Under the pieces are notes generated by a model. The model did not search any database and had not been told where the DNA came from. It was given only the letters and a program-made list of their open reading frames with translations. A DNA stretch of 64,000 bases from Gillisia sp. Hel_I_86 (lineage in GTDB: Bacteria; Bacteroidota; Bacteroidia; Flavobacteriales; Flavobacteriaceae): contig NZ_VISE01000001.1 in the NCBI RefSeq assembly GCF_007827275.1, forward strand, positions 1,364,001 through 1,428,000, given 5' to 3'. Below are positions 1-8,921 of this stretch, in pieces. Both the position numbers and the translations under genes were made by a program. Position 1 is the stretch's first letter. Every line of letters begins with the position of its first letter.

Positions 1-13
1 ATTTTCTTTCCAT

Positions 14-88
14 TGTCATTCTGAACGGAATGAAATGCAGTGAAGAATCTCAAGTTGATAAAGAGATTCCTCCTGTGTCGGAATGACA
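14..88. repeat. Dispersed imperfect palindrome (type A), copy 1
   Basis: The outer arms TGTCATTC (14-21) and GAATGACA (81-88) are inverted, as are the inner arms GAATCTC (45-51) and GAGATTC (63-69). It lies just downstream of atpG. Related copies occur at 31330-31414, 53165-53246 (split by an IS) and 63001-63097. Such sequences are common between genes in Flavobacteriaceae. It could form a cruciform or act as a transcript 3' end, but no function is shown here. Confidence 0.7.
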
Positions 89-118
89 CCATCAGAGACT
101 AAGTGTGACAGCTACTTT

Positions 119-979
119 TTAATTATTCAATGCTTCCGCTCCACCTACAATCTCCAAGATCTCGTTGGTAATAGCGGCTTGTCTTGCTTTGTTGTAAGAC
201 AATTTAAGTGCATCCCTTAGCTCTGTTGCATTATCTGTTGCTTTGTGCATCGCCGTCATACGAGCTCCATGCTCTGATGCCAACGAATCGCTCATCGCTT
301 TGAACAACTGCATTTTAAGGGACTTAGGAATAAGATCTTTTACGATCTGTTCTTTTTCTGGTTCAAAAATGTAATCTAGGTTTACATTCGTTTCAGTTTC
401 AAACTTTTCAATAGGTAAAAACTGCTCTGTAATTACATCTTGAGTGGCCGCATTTACAAACTGATTGTATACGAGGGAGATCTCATCATACCTGCCATCC
501 AAGAACCATTGCATGATATTTTCTGCTATTGCGGCAACGTTATCATACTTAAGATCATCAAAAATAGCATTGTTGTTCTCGGTAACTGTATACGTCTTAC
601 TTAACACATCATTCGCTTTTTTCCCTAAAGTCAAGATTTCCACGTTCTTGTCGCTGTATTTTGACGCAGCAACCGCGCGAGCACCTTTAACAATATTCGT
701 GTTAAAAGCGCCAGCCAATCCCCTGTTGGAAGAAATAGCGACTATCAAGACCTTTTTAACTTCTCTTTGTTCGGCGAAAGCGCTTCCGCTATCGTCATCC
801 AAAGAAGCACTAAGGCTTTGTAGCAATTCTGTTAACTTTTCAGAATAAGGTCGCATGGCAGTAATGGCATCCTGCGCTTTGCTCAACTTTGCAGCCGATA
901 CCAATTTCATGGCACTGGTAATTTGCATGGTTGATGAAACCGAGGTAATCCTGTTGCGTAATTCTTTTAAGTTTGCCAT
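119..979 (-). CDS. atpG: ATP synthase F1 subunit gamma
   Basis: This is the 286-aa central stalk subunit of F1, which rotates inside the alpha3beta3 hexamer and couples it to the c-ring at the inner membrane. The N-terminal helix begins MANLKELRNRITSV with the family pattern SAMKLVSAAKL at about residues 22-32. The C-terminal helix contains the conserved RQAAITNEILEIVGGAEAL stretch. Length is normal for the family. It is the last gene of atpBEFHAG, 44 bp after atpA. A dispersed repeat follows instead of atpD and atpC, so beta and epsilon must be encoded elsewhere. Confidence 0.97.
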   Translation of the reverse strand: MANLKELRNRITSVSSTMQITSAMKLVSAAKLSKAQDAITAMRPYSEKLTELLQSLSASLDDDSGSAFAEQREVKKVLIVAISSNRGLAGAFNTNIVKGARAVAASKYSDKNVEILTLGKKANDVLSKTYTVTENNNAIFDDLKYDNVAAIAENIMQWFLDGRYDEISLVYNQFVNAATQDVITEQFLPIEKFETETNVNLDYIFEPEKEQIVKDLIPKSLKMQLFKAMSDSLASEHGARMTAMHKATDNATELRDALKLSYNKARQAAITNEILEIVGGAEALNN

Positions 980-1023
980 ATTATTTAATTATAAATTCTG
1001 AATTTAAAATTCTGAATTCTAAA

Positions 1024-2604
1024 TTAGTTTTTATATTTTGAAGAAAGCTCTTTTGCAGCCATCACCAAGGTATCTGTAATTTCATCTGTAAGTTTTCCAG
1101 CTTTTAAACCATCCAAGGTTGCACGATGCTTCACATTCAAGTATTCTAAATAATCCGTTTCAAATTCTTTTACCTTGTTAACAGGCACATCCCTTAAAAG
1201 GTTCTTGGCACCTGCAAAGATAATTGCAATTTGCTCTTCTACCGGATAAGGATCGTTCTCTGCTTGTTTCAAGATCTCTACGTTGCGCTTTCCTCTTTCA
1301 ATAACATTAAGGGTAGCAGCATCAAGATCAGATCCAAACTTGGCAAATGCTTCCAATTCACGGAATTGAGCTTGGTCCAATTTTAAAGTACCTGCAACCT
1401 TTTTCATCGCTTTGACCTGTGCGTTACCACCAACTCGAGATACCGAAATACCTACGTTGATCGCTGGACGTACCCCAGAGTTAAAAAGATCTGATGTTAA
1501 AAAGATCTGACCATCTGTAATCGAAATTACATTGGTTGGAATATATGCAGAAACATCTCCTGCCTGAGTTTCAATAATTGGCAATGCTGTTAAAGATCCA
1601 CCACCTTTTACCAAATGCTTGATAGAATCTGGAAGATCATTCATTTCTGAAGCGATCTTATCGTTGTTTATCACTTTTGCAGCACGCTCCAACAATCTAG
1701 AGTGCAAGAAAAATACATCTCCAGGATATGCTTCACGTCCCGGGGGGCGACGCAACAATAAAGAAACCTCACGGTAAGCTACTGCTTGTTTGGATAAATC
1801 ATCGAACACAATAAGTGCAGGACGACCAGTATCCCTAAAGTACTCACCAATTGCAGCACCTGCGAAAGGAGCATACACCTGCATTGGAGCAGGATCTGAT
1901 GCATTTGCAGCTACAATGGTAGTATAAGCCAAAGCACCTCTTTCTTCCAATTTCTGTGCAATTCCCGCAACAGTAGAAGCTTTCTGCCCTATAGCAACAT
2001 ATATACAATGTACCGGTACCCCGGCATCGTAAAATTCTTTCTGATTTAAGATAGTATCGATACACACGGCAGTTTTACCAGTCTGGCGGTCACCAATAAC
2101 CAGTTCTCTTTGTCCTCTACCAACTGGTACCATAGCATCAATAGCCTTGATCCCTGTTTGCATAGGCTCTGTAACCGGCTCACGGTAAATAACCCCTGGG
2201 GCTTTACGCTCCAATGGCATCTCATAAGTTTCACCTTGAATAGGACCTTTTCCATCTATTGGAGCTCCCAATGTATCTATAACCCTACCTGTAATTCCTT
2301 CACCTACTTTGATGGAAGCAATACGTTGCGTTCTTTTTGCAACAGATCCTTCTTTAATTTGTTTAGAGGGTCCTAAAAGTACTACCCCAACATTGTCTTC
2401 CTCTAGGTTAAGTACAATTCCTTCCAATCCACTTTCAAACTCAACCAATTCCCCATATTGAGCATTCGCTAATCCGTAGATACGTGCAATACCATCCCCT
2501 ACGGTTAGTACTGTTCCTACTTCATCTAAAGAAGCTTTTGCTTCAAAACCTGAAAGTTGTTTTTTTAATATTGCTGAAACTTCAGCTGGATTTACTTCGG
2601 CCAT
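1024..2604 (-). CDS. atpA: ATP synthase F1 subunit alpha
   Basis: This 526-aa subunit alternates with beta in the F1 head and carries the non-catalytic nucleotide sites. The Walker A loop GDRQTGKT is at residues 171-178. The Walker B-like [11 protein letters not shown] lies near residue 265, and the VGRGQREL motif just before the P-loop is typical of alpha. Length fits the family (about 510-530). It is transcribed leftward between atpH (46 bp upstream) and atpG. No truncation is seen. Confidence 0.98.
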   Translation of the reverse strand: MAEVNPAEVSAILKKQLSGFEAKASLDEVGTVLTVGDGIARIYGLANAQYGELVEFESGLEGIVLNLEEDNVGVVLLGPSKQIKEGSVAKRTQRIASIKVGEGITGRVIDTLGAPIDGKGPIQGETYEMPLERKAPGVIYREPVTEPMQTGIKAIDAMVPVGRGQRELVIGDRQTGKTAVCIDTILNQKEFYDAGVPVHCIYVAIGQKASTVAGIAQKLEERGALAYTTIVAANASDPAPMQVYAPFAGAAIGEYFRDTGRPALIVFDDLSKQAVAYREVSLLLRRPPGREAYPGDVFFLHSRLLERAAKVINNDKIASEMNDLPDSIKHLVKGGGSLTALPIIETQAGDVSAYIPTNVISITDGQIFLTSDLFNSGVRPAINVGISVSRVGGNAQVKAMKKVAGTLKLDQAQFRELEAFAKFGSDLDAATLNVIERGKRNVEILKQAENDPYPVEEQIAIIFAGAKNLLRDVPVNKVKEFETDYLEYLNVKHRATLDGLKAGKLTDEITDTLVMAAKELSSKYKN

Positions 2605-2650
2605 AATTATTTAGAATAAAATTGATACGCCTAAAGCGTATCTGTTTTCA

Positions 2651-3205
2651 TTAAATTTTTGAAATATATGTGTTGTTGGTTAGCTCCCTACTTAAATTAC
2701 TAAGACTTTTCGCAACACTGGTATTGTATTGAAGATCCCCTATCCTAAGGATAAAGCCTCCTAAAATGCTTGGGTCTACTATACTCTCCAAAGTTGCTGT
2801 ATTTCCTGTAAGCTCTTTTACTTTCTCAAGTATCTTAGCCTCTAAACGAGCATCCAAAGGAACCGCCGTAGTTACTTTTGCAACTTGCACGTGGTTCATT
2901 TCATTGAATAAAGCAGTATATTTTTGAGCTACAGCCTGTAGCTGAATGATTCTGTTATTGTCTACAAGAACATCGAAAGCTCCCAAAGTTATAGTGTGTG
3001 CATCTTTAAAGATCTCCTTTAAAGCGCTTTTCTTTACCGCTGCTTTTACTACAGGACTAGCTAAGAGCTCTTGAAGGTCTTCACTATGTTCGATAGTATT
3101 GAAAATACCTATCATATCCGTATTCACAACTTCAGCAGCATTTTGATCTTTTGCCAAATCTAAAATTGCTTTTGCGTATCTCTGTGCAGCTCTGGTACTT
3201 TTCAT
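2651..3205 (-). CDS. atpH: ATP synthase F1 subunit delta
   Basis: At 184 aa this is the OSCP-type delta subunit, which joins the top of F1 to the peripheral stalk. The N-terminus STRAAQRYAKAILDLA is the typical start of the helical domain, and the C-terminal region has the DPSILGGFILRIGD motif at about residues 144-157. The start ATG lies 4 bp after the atpF stop, so the two are probably translationally coupled. Confidence 0.95.
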   Translation of the reverse strand: MKSTRAAQRYAKAILDLAKDQNAAEVVNTDMIGIFNTIEHSEDLQELLASPVVKAAVKKSALKEIFKDAHTITLGAFDVLVDNNRIIQLQAVAQKYTALFNEMNHVQVAKVTTAVPLDARLEAKILEKVKELTGNTATLESIVDPSILGGFILRIGDLQYNTSVAKSLSNLSRELTNNTYISKI

Positions 3206-3209
3206 AAAC

Positions 3210-3704
3210 TTATTTTAACGTAACATCTGCCAACATGTCTTCAACCAATCTATGTTGTTTCTCTGTAGTAGATAATTGTTCACGAATTACTTTTTCTGCG
3301 ATCTCTATAGATAAAGTAGCAACCTGATTTTTAAGATCGACCATTGCTGCGTTCTTTTCATGCTCTATGGTTACTTGAGCACTGGCCATAATTTTATCTG
3401 CTTTTGCTTGCGCTTCAGAAGAAGCTTCACTAACGATTTTCTCTTTTATCTCCCGAGCTTCTTTAAGCATCACATCTCTTTGAGCTCTTGCCTCGTTCAA
3501 TAATTTTTCATTATCGGCCTGAAGGTTTTGCATTTCCTTTCTTGCATTTTCTGCAGATTCCATAGAATCATTAATAGAGGTCTCTCTTTGTTTTATAGCA
3601 CCCAATATTGGTTTCCAGGCAAATTTTGCCATAACGAATAACAGCACTAAAAAGACGATGGTTTGCCAAAAAAACAGACCTATTTCAGGAGTAATTAAAT
3701 CCAT
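3210..3704 (-). CDS. atpF: ATP synthase F0 subunit b
   Basis: This 164-aa subunit forms the peripheral stalk of F0F1. One N-terminal membrane helix (about residues 8-27, FFWQTIVFLVLLFVMAKFAW) is followed by a long charged, Ala/Glu/Lys-rich coiled coil that dimerises and contacts delta. This layout and length are usual for b. It sits between atpE (80 bp upstream) and atpH. Confidence 0.95.
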   Translation of the reverse strand: MDLITPEIGLFFWQTIVFLVLLFVMAKFAWKPILGAIKQRETSINDSMESAENARKEMQNLQADNEKLLNEARAQRDVMLKEAREIKEKIVSEASSEAQAKADKIMASAQVTIEHEKNAAMVDLKNQVATLSIEIAEKVIREQLSTTEKQHRLVEDMLADVTLK

Positions 3705-3784
3705 AGTATATTAAATAAAAGTTTAAAACATCATTTTTAAAAACCCATTCGCAACCAACCGTTACGAATGGGTTTTAAAATTAA

Positions 3785-4006
3785 CTACCTTAAAACACCT
3801 AGTAAAGAGGCAACAACTCCAAAAAGAGCAACCCCTTCTACAAGTGCAGCGGCAATAATCATAGCTGTCTGGATTTTTCCAGAAGCTTCTGGTTGACGGG
3901 CAATAGCGTCCATAGCAGAACCACCAATTTTACCAACACCAACTCCAGCTCCTAAAACCGCAAGACCGGCTCCTAATGCCGAAAGGCCTACATACAATAA
4001 TTCCAT
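3785..4006 (-). CDS. atpE: ATP synthase F0 subunit c
   Basis: This 73-aa hairpin of two membrane helices oligomerises into the c-ring rotor. The polar loop carries the conserved ARQPE (about residues 36-40). The ion-binding Glu lies in helix 2 in the context AALVEGVAL. Glu is followed by Gly, and the Gln and Ser/Thr ligands of sodium-type rings are not evident, so a proton-driven enzyme is inferred. It follows atpB by 28 bp. Confidence 0.96.
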   Translation of the reverse strand: MELLYVGLSALGAGLAVLGAGVGVGKIGGSAMDAIARQPEASGKIQTAMIIAAALVEGVALFGVVASLLGVLR

Positions 4007-4034
4007 AGTAAATAAATTAAATAATTAAAAATAA

Positions 4035-5117
4035 TTAATGATGTTCATGTTCCTCAACCGCCATCCCGATAAACAGGGCAGACAGTATCGTAAAAATAAA
4101 CGCTTGAAGGAATGCTACCAGCAATTCCAAAACCGTTATAAATAATGCAAAAGGAACAGAGATACCTGCAACTCCAGCATTTTCTAAAATAAATATCAAT
4201 CCAATTAAACTCAAGATAATTATGTGCCCTGCGGTAATGTTCGCAAATAAACGAATCATTAGTGCTATAGGCTTAATTACTACCCCCGCACCTTCAACAA
4301 TAGCAAGAATAGGCTTTACCCAAGTAGGAATTCCCGGCATCCAGAAGGTGTGTTTCCAGTATGCTTTATTCCCGTTGATAATAATAAGGGCCAAGGTAAA
4401 CAACCCAAGGGAAACTGTAACCGCAATATTTCCGGTTACGTTTGCTGCTCCCGGCAGTAAACCTAATAAATTCGTGATCAAGATGAAGAAGAATACCGTG
4501 AGTAAAAATGGCATAAACTTCATATATTGTTTTTCCCCTATTTGAGGAATCGCTATTTCATCCCTTACAAATAAAACAAGCGCCTCCAAAGCATTATTAA
4601 ATCCGGAAGGAGCCTTAGTGCTCTTTTTATGATAATTGGCGAGGGACATGAAGAATAACAGCATCAATATAACCGTAAGGAACATAGCTGCCACATTCTT
4701 GGTAATTGAAAAATCCCATGGAGTAGTCGCATTTACAGGTTGCTGCTCTTCATCAAATTCCACCGTCTCTGCCCCAGGTTCCAGCTGGTAAATTTTCTCG
4801 TGATAATTTACAAACCGCATCCCGTTTTTTTCAACAATATACTTACCTTCAGTATCGTGGTGAAATTCACTGGACATGAAAGTTACCAGCCCATTATCTG
4901 TATAAAGTATAACCGGTAAAGGCAGTGTAAAGGAATTCTCTCCTTCTCCAAAAAAATGCCACCCATGGGAATCACCTATGTGGCTCAAGATAAAATCTGT
5001 GGCGTTAAACTCTTCTGCAAATTCCTCTACAGATGATTCTTTCTGAGAAAAAGCAAACAAAGGAAGAAAAGCCAGGGCAAATCTCATTACAATCTTAAAA
5101 GATTTTTGTGCTGTCAT
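4035..5117 (-). CDS. atpB: ATP synthase F0 subunit a (extended N-terminus)
   Basis: This 360-aa stator membrane subunit forms the proton half-channels beside the c-ring. It is longer than the E. coli protein (271 aa). The first 25 or so residues look like a signal peptide or membrane anchor, followed by a soluble region of about 120 residues, and only then the membrane core. The core holds the essential-Arg motif MIRLFANITAGH. The C-terminus ends EEHEHH. Long a subunits of this kind are usual in Bacteroidetes. A -7 promoter element lies upstream at 5159-5166. Confidence 0.95.
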   Translation of the reverse strand: MTAQKSFKIVMRFALAFLPLFAFSQKESSVEEFAEEFNATDFILSHIGDSHGWHFFGEGENSFTLPLPVILYTDNGLVTFMSSEFHHDTEGKYIVEKNGMRFVNYHEKIYQLEPGAETVEFDEEQQPVNATTPWDFSITKNVAAMFLTVILMLLFFMSLANYHKKSTKAPSGFNNALEALVLFVRDEIAIPQIGEKQYMKFMPFLLTVFFFILITNLLGLLPGAANVTGNIAVTVSLGLFTLALIIINGNKAYWKHTFWMPGIPTWVKPILAIVEGAGVVIKPIALMIRLFANITAGHIIILSLIGLIFILENAGVAGISVPFALFITVLELLVAFLQAFIFTILSALFIGMAVEEHEHH

Positions 5118-5158
5118 AATCCTGTTAAACTAATAAGGGTGGGCTCAAAATTTCGGTG

Positions 5159-5166
5159 CAAAGGTA
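5159..5166 (-). promoter_or_regulatory. Putative -7 promoter element for atpBEFHAG
   Basis: Read on the minus strand, the sequence is TACCTTTG, a perfect match to the Bacteroidetes TAnnTTTG element, 42 bp before the atpB start. A TTG that could serve as a -33 element lies about 24 bp further upstream (5191-5193). This would let the structural atp genes be transcribed apart from sprE and bactofilin. Confidence 0.6.
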
Positions 5167-5250
5167 TGCTTTTTAATTACATCTAAAAGCCAATAATTCT
5201 TTTTTTTGTCCCTTTTCGCACATTTATAAACTTATTTGAGATTCAACTAG

Positions 5251-5637
5251 TTATCTTGAATTAATAAGCTTTACAGAAAATATAGTTTCTAAAATAAGAT
5301 ATAGAAAATACGGTATAAAAAAAGAAAGTAAATTAATAAAAGGACTGTTTTCATTATTTATCAGCATAGGCAGTAAAAACAAAACTGCTGCCAGCATTTT
5401 AAAAAGACTGGCACCCATAAAAGCAAATCCTGTCTTGTCACTAAAATTCAAGTGGATATAAACCAGTAAGAAATAAATAAAAAATGTGGAAATGATGTGG
5501 AAGGCGTAAATACTCCAGATACTGTAATAAAAAATAATTTCTTCTAAGAACAGCCGATTGATGATAAAATGGAGGACAAACAGAATTATTGAGAAAAGGA
5601 CAAATATCTTTAAAAAATCAAGTAGTTTTTGTTTCAT
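5251..5637 (-). CDS. Small four-helix membrane protein (DUF6168-like, AtpI position)
   Basis: This 128-aa protein is almost entirely hydrophobic, with about four membrane helices (near residues 7-28, 38-62, 70-90 and 100-122). It lies between the AtpZ-like gene (8 bp upstream) and atpB, the position held by atpI in many F0F1 operons. A role in c-ring assembly is inferred from position only. The DUF6168 assignment is from general resemblance and is not certain. Confidence 0.7.
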   Translation of the reverse strand: MKQKLLDFLKIFVLFSIILFVLHFIINRLFLEEIIFYYSIWSIYAFHIISTFFIYFLLVYIHLNFSDKTGFAFMGASLFKMLAAVLFLLPMLINNENSPFINLLSFFIPYFLYLILETIFSVKLINSR

Positions 5638-5645
5638 GATAGGGT

Positions 5646-5873
5646 TTACTGTTCTTTACTCATTCTGCTCACTTTTCTAATTACCTGAAATAGGGCTACA
5701 AACACTCCTAAAAGCGTTATTCCAATAGTAAAACCTGAAAATTTATTCGGAAATTTTTTATCCAGCCACATTCCCAGAAGCAAAGCTGCGCCAATAATAA
5801 TTGCCATCTGAAAAGCGATGTTTACAAACTCCAGGTACTTATCAAGCGGAGCGTTCTTTTTGTTTTTGGTCAT
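5646..5873 (-). CDS. AtpZ/AtpI family membrane protein
   Basis: This 75-aa protein has two membrane helices (about residues 17-36 and 46-66) joined by the short loop LDKKFPNKFSG. The LGMWLDKKF motif is typical of the AtpZ/AtpI family, which helps assemble the c-ring or handle magnesium at the ATP synthase in other bacteria. Its first 32 bp overlap the end of the bactofilin gene, which suggests translational coupling. Confidence 0.8.
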   Translation of the reverse strand: MTKNKKNAPLDKYLEFVNIAFQMAIIIGAALLLGMWLDKKFPNKFSGFTIGITLLGVFVALFQVIRKVSRMSKEQ

Positions 5874-6252
5874 CTTTTTTAATAGCTTTTAAGGAACCTT
5901 TCATTTCGCAGGAAGCATTAAACAAAGCGCCAGGCTCTATAGATAGTTTTCCCGCATTTACTTCTCCATCAACAACTGCAGAAGATCTTAAAGACAAGGT
6001 TTCTTCAATATTCAATTTTCCATCGAAATTTCCTTCAAAATCGGCATGTTGGCAAGTTAAGTTTCCCTTAATTAAGCCTCCCTTACTAATCACCACTTTT
6101 CCCGAGGTAGTTAAATTTCCAATAAGGGTTCCTTCTATTCTAAAACCACCTTTGGCTTCGATATCCCCGGTAATAACGGTTCCTGATGAAATTCGATTTT
6201 GCTCTTTGCTGGTTTCTGTTTTCTCTTTTGATTTGGTTGGGTTGTTAAACAT
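5842..6252 (-). CDS. Bactofilin (polymer-forming cytoskeletal protein)
   Basis: This 136-aa protein has the bactofilin core (about residues 22-115) of short beta-helix repeats, for example SSGTVITGDIEAKGGFRIEG and AVVDGEVNAGKLSIEPGA, between charged disordered tails. Bactofilins self-assemble into nucleotide-free filaments that act in cell shape, wall remodelling or polarity. The start lies 4 bp after the sprE stop and the end overlaps the AtpZ-like gene, so it is part of one transcript with both. Confidence 0.92.
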   Translation of the reverse strand: MFNNPTKSKEKTETSKEQNRISSGTVITGDIEAKGGFRIEGTLIGNLTTSGKVVISKGGLIKGNLTCQHADFEGNFDGKLNIEETLSLRSSAVVDGEVNAGKLSIEPGALFNASCEMKGSLKAIKKDDQKQKERSA

Positions 6253-6256
6253 AGAT

Positions 6257-8821
6257 CTAGGGTTCTTGTTTATTAATAAATGCTATATAATCGTCCAGGT
6301 TTTTCTTTAGCTGAATTACCCTGTAATTTTCTGAAGAAACTATAACCGGAATTATTTGAACTTTATGTTTTTTATTGATGTTAAGCAATTCTGCAAAACC
6401 TTCAGCTTTGCTATAGTTCTCTAACCCATGCACTACAACAAATATTTCTTTGTCATTATAGATGTCCTGGGAAACCGTAAGTTCGGCATAATCCAGTTCC
6501 AAAACAGCTTTTTCCAGCACTTCTTTTAAAGCAGTGGTTTTTTGATCCTCTGCAATTCCAACTTTATAAAGCAATTTTAGGTTGGTGGTAGAGTTGATAT
6601 CTGTCGTAAAAGTACTTTTTTCCAGTGCGGGAATGGTAGTGTTCAATAAGTCCAAAGCCGTAACCCCTTCCTGGGTTTGCGGATAATTAGAAACTAGCGA
6701 AGACAACTCTTCTTTATAGGCACTCACCCCATAAATTCTTCCCATTGCCCTGGCCTTTAAAAGTTCTATTTTAGGCAGCAGCTCTTCTTCTGGATATTCA
6801 TTTATAAAAGCTCTTCCCTCTTCGATCACCTTTAAAAATTCAGCATTTTCAAAAAGTGTATATAATTCTTTGTACTTGTTTTCAGCTTCATCTTCCTGGG
6901 CGATGGCAAGATCCGGATTATTGATCCTAGAGGCATATCTGGAATCTGGATACTTGGTTAAAACGACTTGTTTAAATCTTTCGGCCTCAGCATTATTTCC
7001 TCTTTCGAGGTTTATTCTGTACAAATAATAATTTGCAGGGATCACTAACCGCTCCTCTTTTGTGAAATCCAATAAAGCTGTGAGTTTTTCTGAAGCCAAC
7101 TCGGGCTTGTTATACTTCTCCTTGTAAATTAATCCTAAGCTGTAATAGGCATCATTGCGCCCCTTTTCCAATTCTGAAATTCGAATTGGGTCACTTGGTA
7201 TCTGATCCAGATAAGTTTGAGCCACAAATTTTGGGTTGTTGGAAATTATAAGTCCGGAAACCTCATCTAAACTATCTTTTGCCATAGTGGCAAAATTACT
7301 GGAATTCAATCTCCAGTTATCCCTTAATTCTCTTGCACCCCAAGTTCTAACAAAGCTTTCCAAACCTGAGGACACCCTTCTAGGGTTATAAAAATAAAAA
7401 GTATTTGCAGGATCGTTTCCTCCTAAGGCCGGTGGTGCACCCGGCGTATTGCGTGACGAAGGTAGTGTGGGCGGAGTAGCCTCTGGAACTGTTCCTTCTT
7501 TAGCTTCGGCTATAGCTGCTTCTTTTAATTGTTCGGCATATCTGGTAAAATAATCTACGCGTTCGTCTTCTGGCATTGCCACAAAACGCAAAATACTGTC
7601 ATTTTCTTCGGCTATGCTTTCATAAAATATGACCTCTTTAAGGTTGTCCCGTTTGCGTTCAACAAAGAAATAATCACGGGAAGTATTCGGGATCTTGGTT
7701 AAGGTGCTGTCATAATAAGCACTGGCCTCCCTATATAAAGCTTTATCAAAATTTATATTCCCCAAAGTTTCATAATTAAGGGAGTTTAAATAATTGTCTT
7801 TGGAAGGTTCTTTCAAGGATTTATTATAATAGGCTGTTGCTTGGTTTGTAGAATCGATATGACTGTAATATTCGGCTAGCTGAAAATAGATCTTATCCAA
7901 AAAAGGCCTGTTTTCACGGTTCTCTTCCATTTCCTTTAAGTTTGCCAATAATAGCGCTGGATCTTTGGTGTCAAAATTGAAATTCCTGTACTTCTCAATT
8001 TGCGCATTTACCAAATATTCCCTTGGCGTTTTCCTGTTGAGCGCTATAATTTCATCAAAAGCATAATTTGCGCTATCACGTTGTTCCAGTAAATTGTACA
8101 ACTGTCCTTGAATATAGTAAAATCGTCCTTTTTCGTCGTTATCATTAGTGTATTTTGCTGCAGTTCTAATAGGAACAATGGCACTATCTGGATGGTTTAA
8201 ATTGATATATGCCTGTGCCAGCATTGCATTTGCATCTGCCCGATCTTGATCTTTTAATGTTTCAAATTTAAGGATCCGCTTAAGGTTTTTTATGGCCAAT
8301 TTGTTGTTCTGAAGCCTGATATTGGTCTTTTCCCTCCAGATTTGTGCATGGTTGATCGTGCTGCTGGCGGGATATTTATGAAGGATATAATTGAAGGCTT
8401 CCAAAGCAGGAAAAAACCGCTGATCGAAATATCGGGCTTTTCCAAGCAGTAAATAGGCTTCGTCAATCTGAGGGTTTTTTTCTTTTCCCCCTATGAGCAT
8501 GGAGTGCTTTTGAATGGCCTTGGTGGCTTTTTCTTCAGCAAGCTTAAAAGATTCATTTTTTACAGTACCGGGTAAAGAGATCTCCTCAGAAATCTGCATT
8601 CTTTCCACTGGCAGGATATCCCAAAAATTCTCGTTATAAGAATCTGCAACTTCTTTTTTGCCCTGTTGCAGTGCAAGGCCTCCATTGTACAAAATATTGT
8701 ACTCCGTGCCCACGGCATGCCAATTCCTGTTGATGAACTTATCTTTTTTTCTGGAACAACCAGATAGTGCGATCACCAAAAACAGGCATCCAACTACGTG
8801 CGTAAATTTATTCAAAATCAA
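6257..8821 (-). CDS. sprE: Gliding motility / T9SS-associated lipoprotein SprE (PorW family)
   Basis: This 854-aa protein has a lipoprotein signal (MILNKFTHVV...ALSGC, Cys22). The rest is a long series of helical TPR-like repeats. In Flavobacterium SprE (PorW in Porphyromonas) is an outer-membrane-associated lipoprotein needed for gliding and type IX secretion. The family features seen are the early NRNWHAVGTEYNILYNGG block (about residues 31-48), a Pro/Ala-rich linker near 440-465, and the C-terminal domain. Other gld/spr genes are not in this window. It is followed immediately by bactofilin. Confidence 0.9.
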   Translation of the reverse strand: MILNKFTHVVGCLFLVIALSGCSRKKDKFINRNWHAVGTEYNILYNGGLALQQGKKEVADSYNENFWDILPVERMQISEEISLPGTVKNESFKLAEEKATKAIQKHSMLIGGKEKNPQIDEAYLLLGKARYFDQRFFPALEAFNYILHKYPASSTINHAQIWREKTNIRLQNNKLAIKNLKRILKFETLKDQDRADANAMLAQAYINLNHPDSAIVPIRTAAKYTNDNDEKGRFYYIQGQLYNLLEQRDSANYAFDEIIALNRKTPREYLVNAQIEKYRNFNFDTKDPALLLANLKEMEENRENRPFLDKIYFQLAEYYSHIDSTNQATAYYNKSLKEPSKDNYLNSLNYETLGNINFDKALYREASAYYDSTLTKIPNTSRDYFFVERKRDNLKEVIFYESIAEENDSILRFVAMPEDERVDYFTRYAEQLKEAAIAEAKEGTVPEATPPTLPSSRNTPGAPPALGGNDPANTFYFYNPRRVSSGLESFVRTWGARELRDNWRLNSSNFATMAKDSLDEVSGLIISNNPKFVAQTYLDQIPSDPIRISELEKGRNDAYYSLGLIYKEKYNKPELASEKLTALLDFTKEERLVIPANYYLYRINLERGNNAEAERFKQVVLTKYPDSRYASRINNPDLAIAQEDEAENKYKELYTLFENAEFLKVIEEGRAFINEYPEEELLPKIELLKARAMGRIYGVSAYKEELSSLVSNYPQTQEGVTALDLLNTTIPALEKSTFTTDINSTTNLKLLYKVGIAEDQKTTALKEVLEKAVLELDYAELTVSQDIYNDKEIFVVVHGLENYSKAEGFAELLNINKKHKVQIIPVIVSSENYRVIQLKKNLDDYIAFINKQEP

Positions 8822-8921
8822 ATAAGTTCTTGATATAATAAATAACTGAAATGCTTAACATTTAGTATGCTAAAATACGTTTCTTTTTAGAAACCGGGCT
8901 CTTCAGGAAGCAATCAAAAAA

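Noticed and set aside
465-848. Plus-strand frame of 127 codons inside atpG
   Set aside because: It lies wholly opposite a certain gene and has no recognisable motif.
5801-6310. Plus-strand frame of 169 codons opposite bactofilin
   Set aside because: It covers the reverse of bactofilin and parts of two neighbouring genes; composition is that of an antisense shadow.
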